From Pseudomonas frederiksbergensis (lineage in GTDB: Bacteria; Pseudomonadota; Gammaproteobacteria; Pseudomonadales; Pseudomonadaceae), in contig NZ_MOBM01000038.1 of NCBI RefSeq assembly GCF_003732275.1, positions 1,330,679-1,394,678 on the forward strand: a stretch of 64,000 nucleotides of DNA. The letters run 5' to 3'. Shown here piece by piece: positions 1 through 9,497 of this stretch; within the stretch, counting starts at the first letter, position 1; the number at the start of each line of letters is the position of its first letter. Made by a program: the position numbers and the translations under genes. The notes under the pieces were generated by a model. That model made no database searches. It worked only from the letters and a program-made list of their open reading frames with translations, and was not told where the DNA came from.

Positions 1-2822
1 ATGCCGACCACCCCGTCAATCGCGGCACCCTCTGCCCCAAAGGCGCAGGCCTGCTCGATTTCATTCACAGCCCCAGCCGTCTCCAGTACCCGCAGGTGCG
101 CAAGCCCGGCACCACGGAGTGGACGCGAATCTCCTGGGATGAAGCGCTGGATCGCATCGCCGACCTGATGAAGGCCGACCGCGACGCCAACTTCATCGAG
201 AAGAACGCTCAAGGGCAAACGGTGAACCGCTGGCTGAGCACCGGTTTCCTCGCGGCGTCGGCATCGTCCAACGAAGCGGGGTACATCACCCACAAGGTAA
301 TTCGCAGTCTCGGCATGCTGGGGTTTGATAACCAGGCACGTGTCTGACATGGCCCGACGGTGGCAAGTCTTGCCCCGACGTATGGCCGTGGTGCCATGAC
401 CAACCACTGGACCGATATCGCCAACGCGAATCTGGTTCTGGTGATGGGTGGCAACGCCGCGGAAGCGCACCCTTGCGGTTTCAAATGGGTGACCGAAGCC
501 AAAGCCCACAACAAGGCGCGGCTGATTGTGGTCGACCCGCGTTTCACCCGCACCGCCTCGGTGGCCGACTATTACGCACCGATCCGCACCGGCACCGACA
601 TCGCCTTCATGGGCGGGCTGATCAATTACCTGCTGACCGAAGACAAGATCCAGCACGAATACGTACGCGCCTATACGGACGTGTCGTTCATCGTCAAGGC
701 CAACTACGGCTTCGAAGACGGGTTGTTCAGCGGTTACGACGCAAGCAAGCGCACCTACACCGACAAGTCCGGCTGGGGCTATGAAATCGGCGAGGACGGT
801 TTCGCCAAAGTCGACCCGACCTTGCAAGACCCACGCTGCGTCTACCAATTAATGAAGCAGCATTACAGCCGCTACACCCTGGAGCTGGCCAGTCAGGTCT
901 GCGGCATGCCCGTGGACGCGATGAAGAAAATCTGGGAGGAGATCGCCACCTGCTCGCAACCGGGCAAAACCATGACGATTCTCTACGCGCTAGGCTGGAC
1001 CCAGCATTCGACCGGCTCGCAGATGATCCGCAGCGCGGCCATGGTGCAACTGCTGCTGGGCAACGTCGGCATGCCGGGCGGGGGCGTCAACGCCCTGCGC
1101 GGGCACTCCAACATCCAGGGCCTGACCGACCTGGGCTTGCTGTCCAACCTGCTGCCCGGTTACCTGACCCTGCCGGCCGAAGCCGAACAGGATTACAACA
1201 CCTATATCGCCAAGCGCGCACTCAAGCCGTTGCGTCCCGGGCAGATGTCCTACTGGCAGAACTACGGCAAGTTTCACGTCAGCCTGATGAAAGCCTGGTA
1301 CGGCGCCAATGCCACCGCCGAGAATAACTGGGGCTACGACTGGCTGCCCAAGCTGGATATTCCCGGCTACGACATCCTGAAAATGTTCGACATGATGGGC
1401 AAGGGCGAGGTCAATGGCTACATGTGCCAGGGCTTCAACCCGATCGCCGCCTTGCCGGACAAGAACCGGGTGATGAAGGCGCTGGCCAAACTCAAGTGGC
1501 TGGTGGTGATGGACCCACTGGCCACCGAAACTTCGGAGTTCTGGCGCAACGCCGGGCCTTACAACGATGTGCAAACGGCCGAGATCCAGACCGAAGTCAT
1601 CCGTCTACCCACCACCTGTTTCGCCGAAGAAAACGGTTCGCTGGTCAACAGCGGTCGCTGGCTGCAATGGCACTGGAAGGGTGCTGATGGCCCGGGGCAG
1701 GCGCGCACGGACGTGAAGATCATGGCCGAGCTGTTCTTGCGCCTGCGCAAGCGTTACCAGGCCAACGGCGGTGCCTGGGCCGAGCCGATCCTCAAGCTCG
1801 ACTGGCCCTACAAGGTACCGGATGACCCGACGCCGGAAGAGCTGGCCCGGGAATTCAACGGCTACGCCATCGCCGATGTCACTGACGCCTCGGGCGCGGT
1901 GGTCAAGGCCGGTCAGCAGCTGTCCGGCTTCGGCCAACTCAAGGACGATGGCAGCACGGCGTCCGGGTGCTGGATCTTCTGCGGCAGCTGGACCGAGCAG
2001 GGCAACAACATGGCCCGGCGTGACAACAGCGATCCTTTCGGCATGAAGCAGAACCTGGGCTGGGCCTGGGCCTGGCCGATGAACCGACGGATTCTCTACA
2101 ACCGCGCCTCTTGCGACCCTCAAGGCAAACCATGGGACCCGAACAAGCGGCTGGTGTGGTGGAACGGCAAGGTCTGGACCGGCACCGACGTGCCTGACTA
2201 CAAGGCCGATGTGCCGCCGGAAGCCGGGATGAACCCGTTCATCATGAACCCCGAAGGCGTGGCGCGTTTCTTCGCCCTCGACAAGATGAACGAAGGGCCG
2301 TTCCCCGAACACTATGAGCCGTTCGAGACGCCCATTGGCATCAACCCGATGCACCCCAACAACAAGCAGGCGACCAGCAACCCGGCCGGGCGGATCTTCG
2401 ATTCAGTCTGGGACACCCTCGGGCAGGCCAAGGACTTCCCTTATGCGGCGACCAGCTACCGGCTGACCGAACACTTCCACTTCTGGACCAAGCATTGCCC
2501 GATCAATGCCGTGACCCAACCTGAGCAGTTTGTCGAAATCGGCGAGGTGCTGGCCAAGGAGAAGGGCATTGCTGCCGGTGACAGGGTGCGGGTCAGTTCC
2601 AAGCGCGGGCATATCGAAGCGGTGGCGGTGGTGACCAAGCGGATTCGTCCGCTACAGGTCAACAACCAGGTGGTGCATCAGATCGGTATCCCGTTGCACT
2701 GGGGCTTCACCGGCGCCACCCGTCACGGTTACCTGACCAACACCCTGGTGCCGTTCCTCGGCGATGGCAACACACAGACCCCGGAATCCAAGTCATTCCT
2801 GGTCAACGTGGAGAAAGTCTAA
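1..2822 (+). CDS. fdnG: Formate dehydrogenase N, alpha subunit (selenoprotein), 5' end cut by window
   Basis: Catalytic molybdopterin/selenocysteine subunit of the membrane-bound periplasmic formate dehydrogenase, which oxidises formate to CO2 and passes electrons to the beta subunit. The reading frame is open from base 3 and contains one in-frame TGA at 345-347, flanked by ARV and HGPTVASLAPTYGRG. That is the conserved selenocysteine context of FdnG, so the TGA is read as Sec rather than stop. The window holds about 939 residues; comparison with the usual length of about 1015 suggests some 80 N-terminal residues (Tat signal and part of the FeS site) lie upstream. The stop TAA touches the start of fdnH. 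Neighbours fdnH, fdnI, fdhE and selAB-selC confirm the assignment. A simple ORF caller would split this gene in two. Confidence 0.97.
345..390 (+). promoter_or_regulatory. SECIS element and selenocysteine UGA codon of fdnG
   Basis: Immediately after the UGA (345-347) the mRNA can fold. CATGGCC (348-354) pairs with GGCCGTG (384-390), and an apical stem GGCAA (362-366) pairs with TTGCC (370-374) around a GUC loop. Bacterial SECIS elements sit directly 3' of the UGA and present a small apical stem-loop with G and U in the loop to SelB. Position, size and loop agree. The folding was done by eye. Confidence 0.85.
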
Positions 2823-3767
2823 ATGGCCAGCCAAGACATCATCGCCCGTTCGGCCACCACCACCATGCCACCCTCGGTGCGCACGCAAGAGGAAGTGGCC
2901 AAGCTGATCGACACCACCAAGTGCATCGGCTGCAAGGCCTGCCAGGTCGCCTGTTCGGAATGGAACGAGCTGCGCGACGATGTCGGTCACAACCTCGGCA
3001 CTTACGACAACCCTCAAGACCTCAGCGCAGACACCTGGACCTTGATGCGCTTCACCGAGCATGAGACCGACGCCGGCAACCTCGAATGGTTGATCCGCAA
3101 GGACGGCTGCATGCACTGCGCCGAGCCCGGCTGCCTGGCGGCGTGCCCGAGCCCCGGCGCGATCATCAAGCACGCCAACGGCATCGTCGATTTCGATCAG
3201 GACCATTGCATCGGCTGCGGGTATTGCATCACCGGGTGCCCGTTCAACATTCCGCGCATCTCGCAAAAGGACCACAAGGCTTATAAATGCACGCTGTGCT
3301 CGGACCGGGTGGCGGTGGGGCTGGAGCCGGCCTGTGTGAAAACCTGCCCGACCGGCGCCATCGTTTTCGGCAGCAAGGAAGACATGAAAGAACACGCCGC
3401 CGAACGTATCGTCGACCTCAAGAGTCGCGGTTTCGAAAACGCCGGTTTGTATGACCCCGCAGGCGTCGGCGGCACCCACGTTATGTATGTGCTGCACCAT
3501 GCCGACACGCCCAGGTTGTATGCCGGGTTGCCGGATCACCCGGCGATCAGTCCGCTGGTGGACCTGTGGAAAGGCCTGAGCAAACCCCTGGCGTTGCTGG
3601 CCATGGGCGCGGCGGTGCTGGCCGGGTTCTTCCATTACGTGCGCGTTGGGCCGCAGTTGGTCGAGGAAGACGAACATCCAGTCATCATCGACCCGGCGGT
3701 GCATGAATTCGATCCATCGGTGCACACCTTTGATCCGACGAAACCCGGCGGGGAGGACAGGCCATGA
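2823..3767 (+). CDS. fdnH: Formate dehydrogenase N, beta (iron-sulfur) subunit
   Basis: Electron-transfer subunit carrying electrons from FdnG to the cytochrome b subunit. Its 314 residues show four ferredoxin-type cysteine clusters: CIGCKACQVAC (C34, C37, C40, C44), CMHCAEPGCLAACP, CIGCGYCITGCP and CTLCSDRV followed by CVKTCP. These are four [4Fe-4S] sites as in FdnH. A single C-terminal membrane helix (LALLAMGAAVLAGFFHYV) anchors it on the periplasmic side. The ATG directly follows the fdnG stop, and the 3' end overlaps fdnI by 4 bases (ATGA), so the three are translationally coupled. Confidence 0.96.
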   Translation: MASQDIIARSATTTMPPSVRTQEEVAKLIDTTKCIGCKACQVACSEWNELRDDVGHNLGTYDNPQDLSADTWTLMRFTEHETDAGNLEWLIRKDGCMHCAEPGCLAACPSPGAIIKHANGIVDFDQDHCIGCGYCITGCPFNIPRISQKDHKAYKCTLCSDRVAVGLEPACVKTCPTGAIVFGSKEDMKEHAAERIVDLKSRGFENAGLYDPAGVGGTHVMYVLHHADTPRLYAGLPDHPAISPLVDLWKGLSKPLALLAMGAAVLAGFFHYVRVGPQLVEEDEHPVIIDPAVHEFDPSVHTFDPTKPGGEDRP

Positions 3768-4417
3768 ACGACAAACCGATCCTGCGCTACACCTCCAACC
3801 AGCGCACCAACCACTGGCTGGTGGCAATTGTGTTTTTCATGGCCGCGCTGTCGGGGCTGGCCTTGTTCCATCCGGGGTTGTTCTGGCTCAGCAACCTGTT
3901 TGGCGGCGGTTCGTGGACGCGCATTTTGCACCCGTATATGGGCGTGGCGATGTTTGTGCTGTTCCTCGGCCTGGTGTTCAGTTTCGGGCGGGCGAATTAC
4001 TTCAGCGCCAACGATCGGTTGTGGCTCAGGCGCGTCGGGACGGTCATTCGAAACGAGGAGGAGGGCGTGCCTCCGATCGGCAAATACAACCCGGGGCAGA
4101 AGCTACTGTTTTGGGTGTTGCTGATTTGCATGCTGGTGCTGCTGTTCAGCGGGTTGGTGATCTGGCGTGCCTGGTTCAGCGCGTACTTCGGTATCACCAG
4201 CATTCGCTGGGCGATGCTGCTGCATGCACTGGCGGGGTTCATCCTGGTGCTGAGCATCATCGTTCACGTTTATGCCGGTATCTGGATTCGCGGCTCGGTC
4301 CACGCCATGGTGCGTGGCAGGGTCAGCCGCGCCTGGGCGAGAAAACACCATGAGCTCTGGTACCGGGAAGTGACCCAAGACGAGACGCCCGAGCGACCGA
4401 TCAGCAAAAAAGGATGA
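3764..4417 (+). CDS. fdnI: Formate dehydrogenase N, gamma subunit (cytochrome b556)
   Basis: Membrane subunit of 217 residues that takes electrons from FdnH through two b haems and reduces quinone. Four hydrophobic helices are visible, at about residues 16-36, 54-74, 112-132 and 147-175, with histidines in HWLVAIVFF, ILHPYMG, LLHALAG and IIVHVYAG available as haem ligands. The start overlaps the fdnH stop (ATGA). fdhE follows after 4 bases, so this belongs to the same transcript. Confidence 0.95.
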   Translation: MNDKPILRYTSNQRTNHWLVAIVFFMAALSGLALFHPGLFWLSNLFGGGSWTRILHPYMGVAMFVLFLGLVFSFGRANYFSANDRLWLRRVGTVIRNEEEGVPPIGKYNPGQKLLFWVLLICMLVLLFSGLVIWRAWFSAYFGITSIRWAMLLHALAGFILVLSIIVHVYAGIWIRGSVHAMVRGRVSRAWARKHHELWYREVTQDETPERPISKKG

Positions 4418-4421
4418 CCCC

Positions 4422-5345
4422 TTGGCCACGATCCTCGAGCCTGGGCAGATAGAAGCGGCGGCGAGTTCACCGCCGTTTCTGTACCTGCCACCGAACAACC
4501 TGTTCACCTTGCGCGCGCTGCGCCTGGAACGCCTGGCCGATGGGCATCCATTGGCGGATTACCTGCGTTTGGTTGCCGGACTGTGCCACGTTCAGCAGAA
4601 CCTGATGGACGATCCGCCCATGGCCGCCATGCCCGATCCCGAACGTCTTCGGGTGTGCGTGGAACATGGCTTGCCACCGTTCGCCGCCGACAGTCTGGTG
4701 CGTGAAAATGTTTGGCTACCCTTTCTCGAAGCCTTGTTGCAACGCTATCAGCCACCGCCACAACCAGCGGTAGAAAACGCCGTGGCGACGTTGCGCAGTG
4801 CCAACCCAGGGCTGCTCAAAGCCTGGGCGATTGCCTTGGTCAGCGGCCAGTATTCAATGCTGCCGGCAGAGCTGGTGCCGTTCCTCGGTGCAGCGCTGCA
4901 AGCGGCCTGGAGCCATTGGCTGCTGAGTTCACCCAACCTTGAACTCAAGCGCGGCGACAGCCTCAGCCAATGCCCGGCCTGCGGTTCGCCGGCGATGGCC
5001 GGGGTGATTCGTCATCGCGGCAAATACAACGGTTTGCGTTATCTGGTGTGCTCGTTGTGTGCCTGCGAATGGCACGCGGTGCGGGTCAAGTGCGTGTATT
5101 GCGAACAGAGCAAGGGGCTTCAATACATCAGTTTCGAGGATGACCGTCATGCTGCCAATCAGGCGCCGTTGCGGGCGGAAGTCTGCCCCGGCTGTAACAG
5201 CTACCTGAAGCTGATCTACCTGGAAAACGACGCCGAAGCCGAAGCACTCTCGGCGGACCTGTCCAGCCTGATGCTGGACATGCGCCTGGAGGAGGAAGGC
5301 TACCAGCGCCTATCGCCCAATTTGATGTTGGCACCGGGAGCATAG
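4422..5345 (+). CDS. fdhE: FdhE, formate dehydrogenase maturation/accessory protein
   Basis: Cytoplasmic accessory protein needed for assembly of active formate dehydrogenase. The 307 residues match the family length. The C-terminal half has the expected paired cysteine motifs (CPACGSP, CSLCACEWH, CVYCEQ, CPGCNSY), typical of the rubredoxin-like metal sites of FdhE. The start is a TTG at 4422, four bases after fdnI; the product then begins ATILEPGQIEAAA, which resembles other FdhE N-termini, and no better ATG is available. It closes the fdnGHI-fdhE operon before a repeat-filled gap. Confidence 0.92.
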   Translation: MATILEPGQIEAAASSPPFLYLPPNNLFTLRALRLERLADGHPLADYLRLVAGLCHVQQNLMDDPPMAAMPDPERLRVCVEHGLPPFAADSLVRENVWLPFLEALLQRYQPPPQPAVENAVATLRSANPGLLKAWAIALVSGQYSMLPAELVPFLGAALQAAWSHWLLSSPNLELKRGDSLSQCPACGSPAMAGVIRHRGKYNGLRYLVCSLCACEWHAVRVKCVYCEQSKGLQYISFEDDRHAANQAPLRAEVCPGCNSYLKLIYLENDAEAEALSADLSSLMLDMRLEEEGYQRLSPNLMLAPGA

Positions 5346-5392
5346 GTATATACACATCTTTGGGGTTACAAAGATTCACTTTACACGCATTA

Positions 5393-5550
5393 CCCTGTAG
5401 GAGCTGTCGAGCGAAGCGAGGCTGCGATCTTTTGATGTTGCCGTTGCTGTGGGAGCAGGCTTGCGCGCGAAGGGGTAGGCAGATCAAAAGCCAAAGCCAC
5501 GGCAAGATCAAAAGATCGCAGCCTCGCTTCGCTCGACGGCTCCTACAGGG
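5393..5550. repeat. Long imperfect inverted repeat (Pseudomonas intergenic REP type)
   Basis: Arms at 5393-5436 and 5507-5550 are near-perfect inverse copies (CCCTGTAGGAGC...TTTTGAT against ATCAAAA...GCTCCTACAGGG). The loop contains a degraded piece of the second REP family (GTGGGAGCAGGCTTGCGCGCGAA). It fills the 5346-5708 gap between fdhE and selA and probably limits read-through. I see no gene in the rest of the gap. Confidence 0.85.
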
Positions 5551-5708
5551 ACAGGCCGGTAGGCCGCCTCGCTTTTACGGTGCACCTCCATCGAGAGGCC
5601 CACGGAGCAGGACCGGAGCGAGGGAGAGACGACTGAGCTTATCCCTTTGAGCAATGAGCCCAGCGGCTACACTCAGACGCGACGGTCAATCGCTTCCGGG
5701 AGCCTCTG

Positions 5709-7157
5709 ATGTCTGCAACCTCCGCCAGCCACGCCTTGCGGCTGCCCTCCATCGACAGCTTGCTGCGCCATCCCGCCTGCCAGGCATTGGCCGAGCGTTA
5801 TGGGCGTGATGCGCTGCTGGCCGGCCTGCGGCAACTGCTTGATGACTTGCGCGAACCGGTGCTCAAGGGTGAACTCAATGCCGTTGAAATCGCCCCCGAC
5901 GTATTGGCGGGCAGGGCGGGTGAGCGTCTGGCGATCCAGCATCGCAGCCAGGTCCGGCGGGTATTCAACCTCACCGGCACGGTGCTGCACACCAACCTCG
6001 GCCGCGCGTTGTTGCCGGAGTCGGCTATCGAAGCCGTTCAGCTCGCCGCCCGCTATCCGCTCAATCTGGAATTCGACCTGCACAGCGGCAAGCGCGGCGA
6101 TCGCGATGATTTGATCGAAGGGTTGATCCGCGAGCTGACCGGCGCCGAAGCGGTGACCGTGGTCAACAATAATGCCGCCGCCGTGTTGCTGACGCTCAAC
6201 AGCCTGGGCGCTCGCAAGGAAGGCATCATTTCCCGTGGTGAACTGATCGAAATCGGCGGTGCGTTTCGCATTCCCGACATCATGGTCCGCGCCGGGGTGC
6301 GGCTGCACGAAGTGGGCACCACCAACCGCACCCATGCCCGCGATTACGAGGCCGCCATCGGTCCGCGCAGTGGCCTGGTGATGCGTGTACATGCGAGCAA
6401 TTACTCCATTGAAGGTTTCACCGCCCGGGTGCCGACGGCGGAGTTGGCGGAACTGGCTCACCGTCACGGGCTGCCGCTGCTCGAAGACCTGGGCAGCGGC
6501 AGCCTGCTGGACCTGACTCGCTGGGGCTTGCCCGCCGAACCGACGGTGCGCCAGGCGCTGCTTGATGGCGCGGACATCGTTACTTTCAGTGGCGACAAAC
6601 TGCTCGGCGGTCCCCAGGCCGGGCTGATAGTCGGCCGTAAAGACCTGATCGCGAAGATCAAGAAGAACCCGCTCAAGCGCGCGCTGCGGGTCGACAAACT
6701 GACCCTCGCCGCCCTCGAAGCCGTATTGGCGCTGTACCGCGATCCTGATCGACTGGCCGAGCGCCTGCCGAGTCTGCGCCTGCTGACCCGACCCCAGGCC
6801 GACATCTTCGCCCAGGCCGAGCGCTTGCAACCGTCTCTGGCACGAGTGTTGGGTGACGGCTGGAGCGTCAGCGCGGAGCCGGCGCTGGGCATGATCGGCA
6901 GCGGCAGCCAACCGGTGGCGCGACTGCCCAGTGCCGCGTTATGCCTGCGGCCGAACGTTTCCAAACGTCTGCGCGGGCGGCGATTGCTGGGGCTGGAGGC
7001 CGCGTTTCGCTGGCTGCCGATTCCCGTGCTCGGTCGCATCGACGGCGATGCACTTTGGCTGGACCTGCGCCAACTGGACGACGAAGCCGCGTGGCTGGCG
7101 CAACTCGATCAGCTGGCGCAATTCGATCAACTGCAGGAGGAGGGCGCGCACGGGTGA
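5709..7157 (+). CDS. selA: L-seryl-tRNA(Sec) selenium transferase
   Basis: PLP enzyme that converts seryl-tRNA(Sec) to selenocysteyl-tRNA(Sec) with selenophosphate. It has 482 residues, close to the usual 460-475. The N-terminal tRNA-binding part (LPSIDSLLRHPAC) is followed by RRVFNLTGTVLHTNLGRA and the PLP-lysine motif FSGDKLLGGPQAGLI with Lys at about residue 297. The stop overlaps the GTG start of selB by 4 bases. Its position between fdhE and selB/selC makes one selenium locus. The selenophosphate synthetase selD is not in the window. Confidence 0.97.
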   Translation: MSATSASHALRLPSIDSLLRHPACQALAERYGRDALLAGLRQLLDDLREPVLKGELNAVEIAPDVLAGRAGERLAIQHRSQVRRVFNLTGTVLHTNLGRALLPESAIEAVQLAARYPLNLEFDLHSGKRGDRDDLIEGLIRELTGAEAVTVVNNNAAAVLLTLNSLGARKEGIISRGELIEIGGAFRIPDIMVRAGVRLHEVGTTNRTHARDYEAAIGPRSGLVMRVHASNYSIEGFTARVPTAELAELAHRHGLPLLEDLGSGSLLDLTRWGLPAEPTVRQALLDGADIVTFSGDKLLGGPQAGLIVGRKDLIAKIKKNPLKRALRVDKLTLAALEAVLALYRDPDRLAERLPSLRLLTRPQADIFAQAERLQPSLARVLGDGWSVSAEPALGMIGSGSQPVARLPSAALCLRPNVSKRLRGRRLLGLEAAFRWLPIPVLGRIDGDALWLDLRQLDDEAAWLAQLDQLAQFDQLQEEGAHG

Positions 7158-9073
7158 TTGTCGGCACGGCGGGGCACATTGATCACGGCAAGACCTCCTT
7201 GCTCCAGGCATTGACCGGCCAGGCCGGTGACCGTCGTCGGGAAGAACGTGAACGCGGCATGACCATCGACCTCGGCTACATCTACGCGGCACTGGAACCG
7301 GGCGGCGCCCTGACCGGTTTTATCGACGTGCCGGGCCATGAACGCTTCACCCACAACATGCTGGCCGGGGCTCAGGGCATTGATCTGGTGTTGTTGGTGG
7401 TGGCGGCTGATGACGGTGTGATGCCTCAGACCCGCGAACATTTGGCGATTGTCGAGTTGCTGGGCATCCCTCGGGCACTTATTGCGATCACCAAATGCGA
7501 CCGGGTCGATCCTGCTCGTGTGCAAGCCGTCCGTGAACAGATCGAAGCATTGCTCGCACCCGGCCCTTATGCCGATGCGCCGCAAATCGCGCTGTCGAGT
7601 GTGACCGGCGAAGGCGTCGAGGCACTGCGTAAGGCCTTGCTGGATGCGCAACATGAGGTGCTTCAACGCAGCGCCAGCGGCGGTTTCCGCCTGGCGATTG
7701 ATCGGGCTTTCAGCGTGGCCGGTGCCGGTATTGTGGTGACCGGTACGGCGTTGTCCGGCCAGGTGGTCGTGGGCGATACGCTGATGTTGAGTCCGCTGGG
7801 CAAACCGGTACGGGTGCGAGGCCTGCATGCGCAGAATCAGGCGGCTGACAGCGCAACGGCCGGGCAGCGAGTCGCGCTGAACCTGAGTGCCGACCGTTTG
7901 GCCCTGGAGCAGATTCACCGGGGCCACTGGCTGTTGGCCGAATGGCTGCATGCGCCGACCCAGCGTCTGGATATCGAGATGACCTTGTTGGTCAGCGAGG
8001 CGCGAAGCTTCGAGCACTTTCAGCCAGTGCACGTGCATCTCGGCACTCAAGACGTGACCGGGCGAGTGGCGTTGCTGGAGGGCAGCAGCCTGGCGCCGGG
8101 TGAGCAGATGTTTGCGCAACTGCTGGTGAACGCGCCGGTGCTGGCGGTGAAGGGCGACCGTTTGATCCTGCGCGATCAAAGCGCGCAACGGACCCTCGGT
8201 GGTGGACGGGTGCTCGACCCGTTCGCCCCGGCCCGACACCGTCGCAGTCCCGAACGATTGGCGCAGCTACAAGCGCTGTCCACCACGAACAGCCTGGAAG
8301 AAGCACTGCCGACGCTGCTGGCCAACAGCGACACAGGGCTCGACCCGCAACGTCTGGAGCGTCAGTTCAATCGCCCGCGCGAAACTTGGGAGCTGCCCGA
8401 CGACGTGCGCTTGATCGATACGCGGCAGGGGCCGTTGCTGTTCAGCGCGGTGCGCTGGGAAGCCCTGAAGGCGCCGCTGCTGGAACACCTCGCCCGCTTT
8501 CATCAACTCGAACCGGATCAAATGGGACCGGACAGGGATCGCCTGCGTCGCTTCGCCGGCACCGCGCTGGACCGGCCGACCTTTATCAGCCTGCTCGATG
8601 AATTACTGGCCAGCGGTGCGATCGTTGCCAGTGGCCCCTGGCTGCATTTGCCCGATCACCAAGTGCGTTTGAGCGAGGATGACGAAACCCTGTGGCAACA
8701 ATTACAGCCGCTGTTCGAACAGGCGGGTTTCGATCCACCGTGGGTGCGTGATCTGGCTAAAGCGACAGGCTATCAAGAGGCGGTCGTACGCCTGCTGCTG
8801 CGCAAGATGGCGCGGCTGGGGCTGGTGCATCAAGTGGTTCGCGACTTGTTTTATACCGAGACGCTGGTGTGCCGATTGGCGGCTATGCTGGTGCAACTGG
8901 CCAGCGATGACCCGGTGATTCAGGTCATCGCGTTTCGCGATGCCGTAGGCCTGGGGCGCAAACGCAGCATTCAGATTCTTGAGTACTTCGACCGGATCGG
9001 CCTGACCCGACGCTTTGGCGACCGGCGCCATATCCGGCTCGACAATGCACTGGCCCAACAAACAGAAGACTGA
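7154..9073 (+). CDS. selB: Selenocysteine-specific translation elongation factor
   Basis: GTPase that delivers Sec-tRNA(Sec) to UGA codons carrying a SECIS. I take the GTG at 7154 as start because the product then begins directly with the G1 region (IVGTAGHIDHGKTSLL) and overlaps the selA stop (GTGA). The longer open frame from 6941 lies inside selA. The 639 residues include DVPGHERFTHNM (G3), ITKCD (G4), EF-Tu-like domains and a C-terminal winged-helix region that binds SECIS RNA. Family length is about 615-640. The client gene (fdnG) and tRNA (selC) are adjacent. Confidence 0.97.
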   Translation: MIVGTAGHIDHGKTSLLQALTGQAGDRRREERERGMTIDLGYIYAALEPGGALTGFIDVPGHERFTHNMLAGAQGIDLVLLVVAADDGVMPQTREHLAIVELLGIPRALIAITKCDRVDPARVQAVREQIEALLAPGPYADAPQIALSSVTGEGVEALRKALLDAQHEVLQRSASGGFRLAIDRAFSVAGAGIVVTGTALSGQVVVGDTLMLSPLGKPVRVRGLHAQNQAADSATAGQRVALNLSADRLALEQIHRGHWLLAEWLHAPTQRLDIEMTLLVSEARSFEHFQPVHVHLGTQDVTGRVALLEGSSLAPGEQMFAQLLVNAPVLAVKGDRLILRDQSAQRTLGGGRVLDPFAPARHRRSPERLAQLQALSTTNSLEEALPTLLANSDTGLDPQRLERQFNRPRETWELPDDVRLIDTRQGPLLFSAVRWEALKAPLLEHLARFHQLEPDQMGPDRDRLRRFAGTALDRPTFISLLDELLASGAIVASGPWLHLPDHQVRLSEDDETLWQQLQPLFEQAGFDPPWVRDLAKATGYQEAVVRLLLRKMARLGLVHQVVRDLFYTETLVCRLAAMLVQLASDDPVIQVIAFRDAVGLGRKRSIQILEYFDRIGLTRRFGDRRHIRLDNALAQQTED

Positions 9074-9079
9074 GTTCAA

Positions 9080-9175
9080 GGAAGGCAATCGCGCCCGGTG
9101 GCGCGGCCGGGCTTCAAACCCGGTTGGGGACGGCATCCGTTCCCGGGCAGGTTCGACTCCGGCTGCCTTCCGCCA
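9080..9175 (+). tRNA. selC: tRNA-Sec (anticodon UCA)
   Basis: A 96-nt tRNA with the hallmarks of tRNA-Sec: a perfect 8-bp acceptor stem (GGAAGGCA 9080-9087 with TGCCTTCC 9164-9171), discriminator G and encoded CCA (9173-9175), anticodon UCA in the loop TTCAAAC, a long variable arm (GGGGACGGCATCCGTTCCC) and a T loop GGTTCGACTCC. It starts 6 bases after selB and is probably co-transcribed. Confidence 0.97.
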
Positions 9176-9206
9176 TTTGGTAGAACACAGGGACAGGCGC
9201 AATCCC

Positions 9207-9296
9207 TGTGGGAGCGAGCCTGCTCGCGATAGCGGTGTATCAGCTGATAGAAATGTTGAATGTGAGTCCGCCATCGCGAGCAGGCTCGCTCCCACA
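9207..9296. repeat. REP pair (inverted)
   Basis: Arms 9207-9230 and 9273-9296 are exact inverse copies with core GTGGGAGCGAGCCTGCTCGC, separated by about 40 bases. This is the typical fluorescens-group REP doublet, just downstream of selC. The 9176-9497 gap otherwise holds only the leader of the next gene. Confidence 0.93.
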
Positions 9297-9497
9297 AGTT
9301 TGCGCACCTTAACTTACCGGCATTGGGGCTGCCCCCTCGCCACAGGTTCTGCAGTTGTCATGCATTAGGGGCAGACAGCCCATTGAAAGCACGCCAACAA
9401 ACACAACTATGACCTACGCTTATTCCAGACGCATGTTCAACGAACAGGGGCTCTTCCCTGATCGAAAACAACAAGAACAGCTATCCGGAGACGACTC

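Noticed and set aside
345..347. Nonsense mutation splitting fdnG
   Set aside because: The flanking residues, the SECIS fold and the adjacent selA-selB-selC genes show this UGA encodes selenocysteine.
5673..6911. 412-codon minus-strand frame opposite selA
   Set aside because: Shadow of selA, whose PLP motif and family length are clear.
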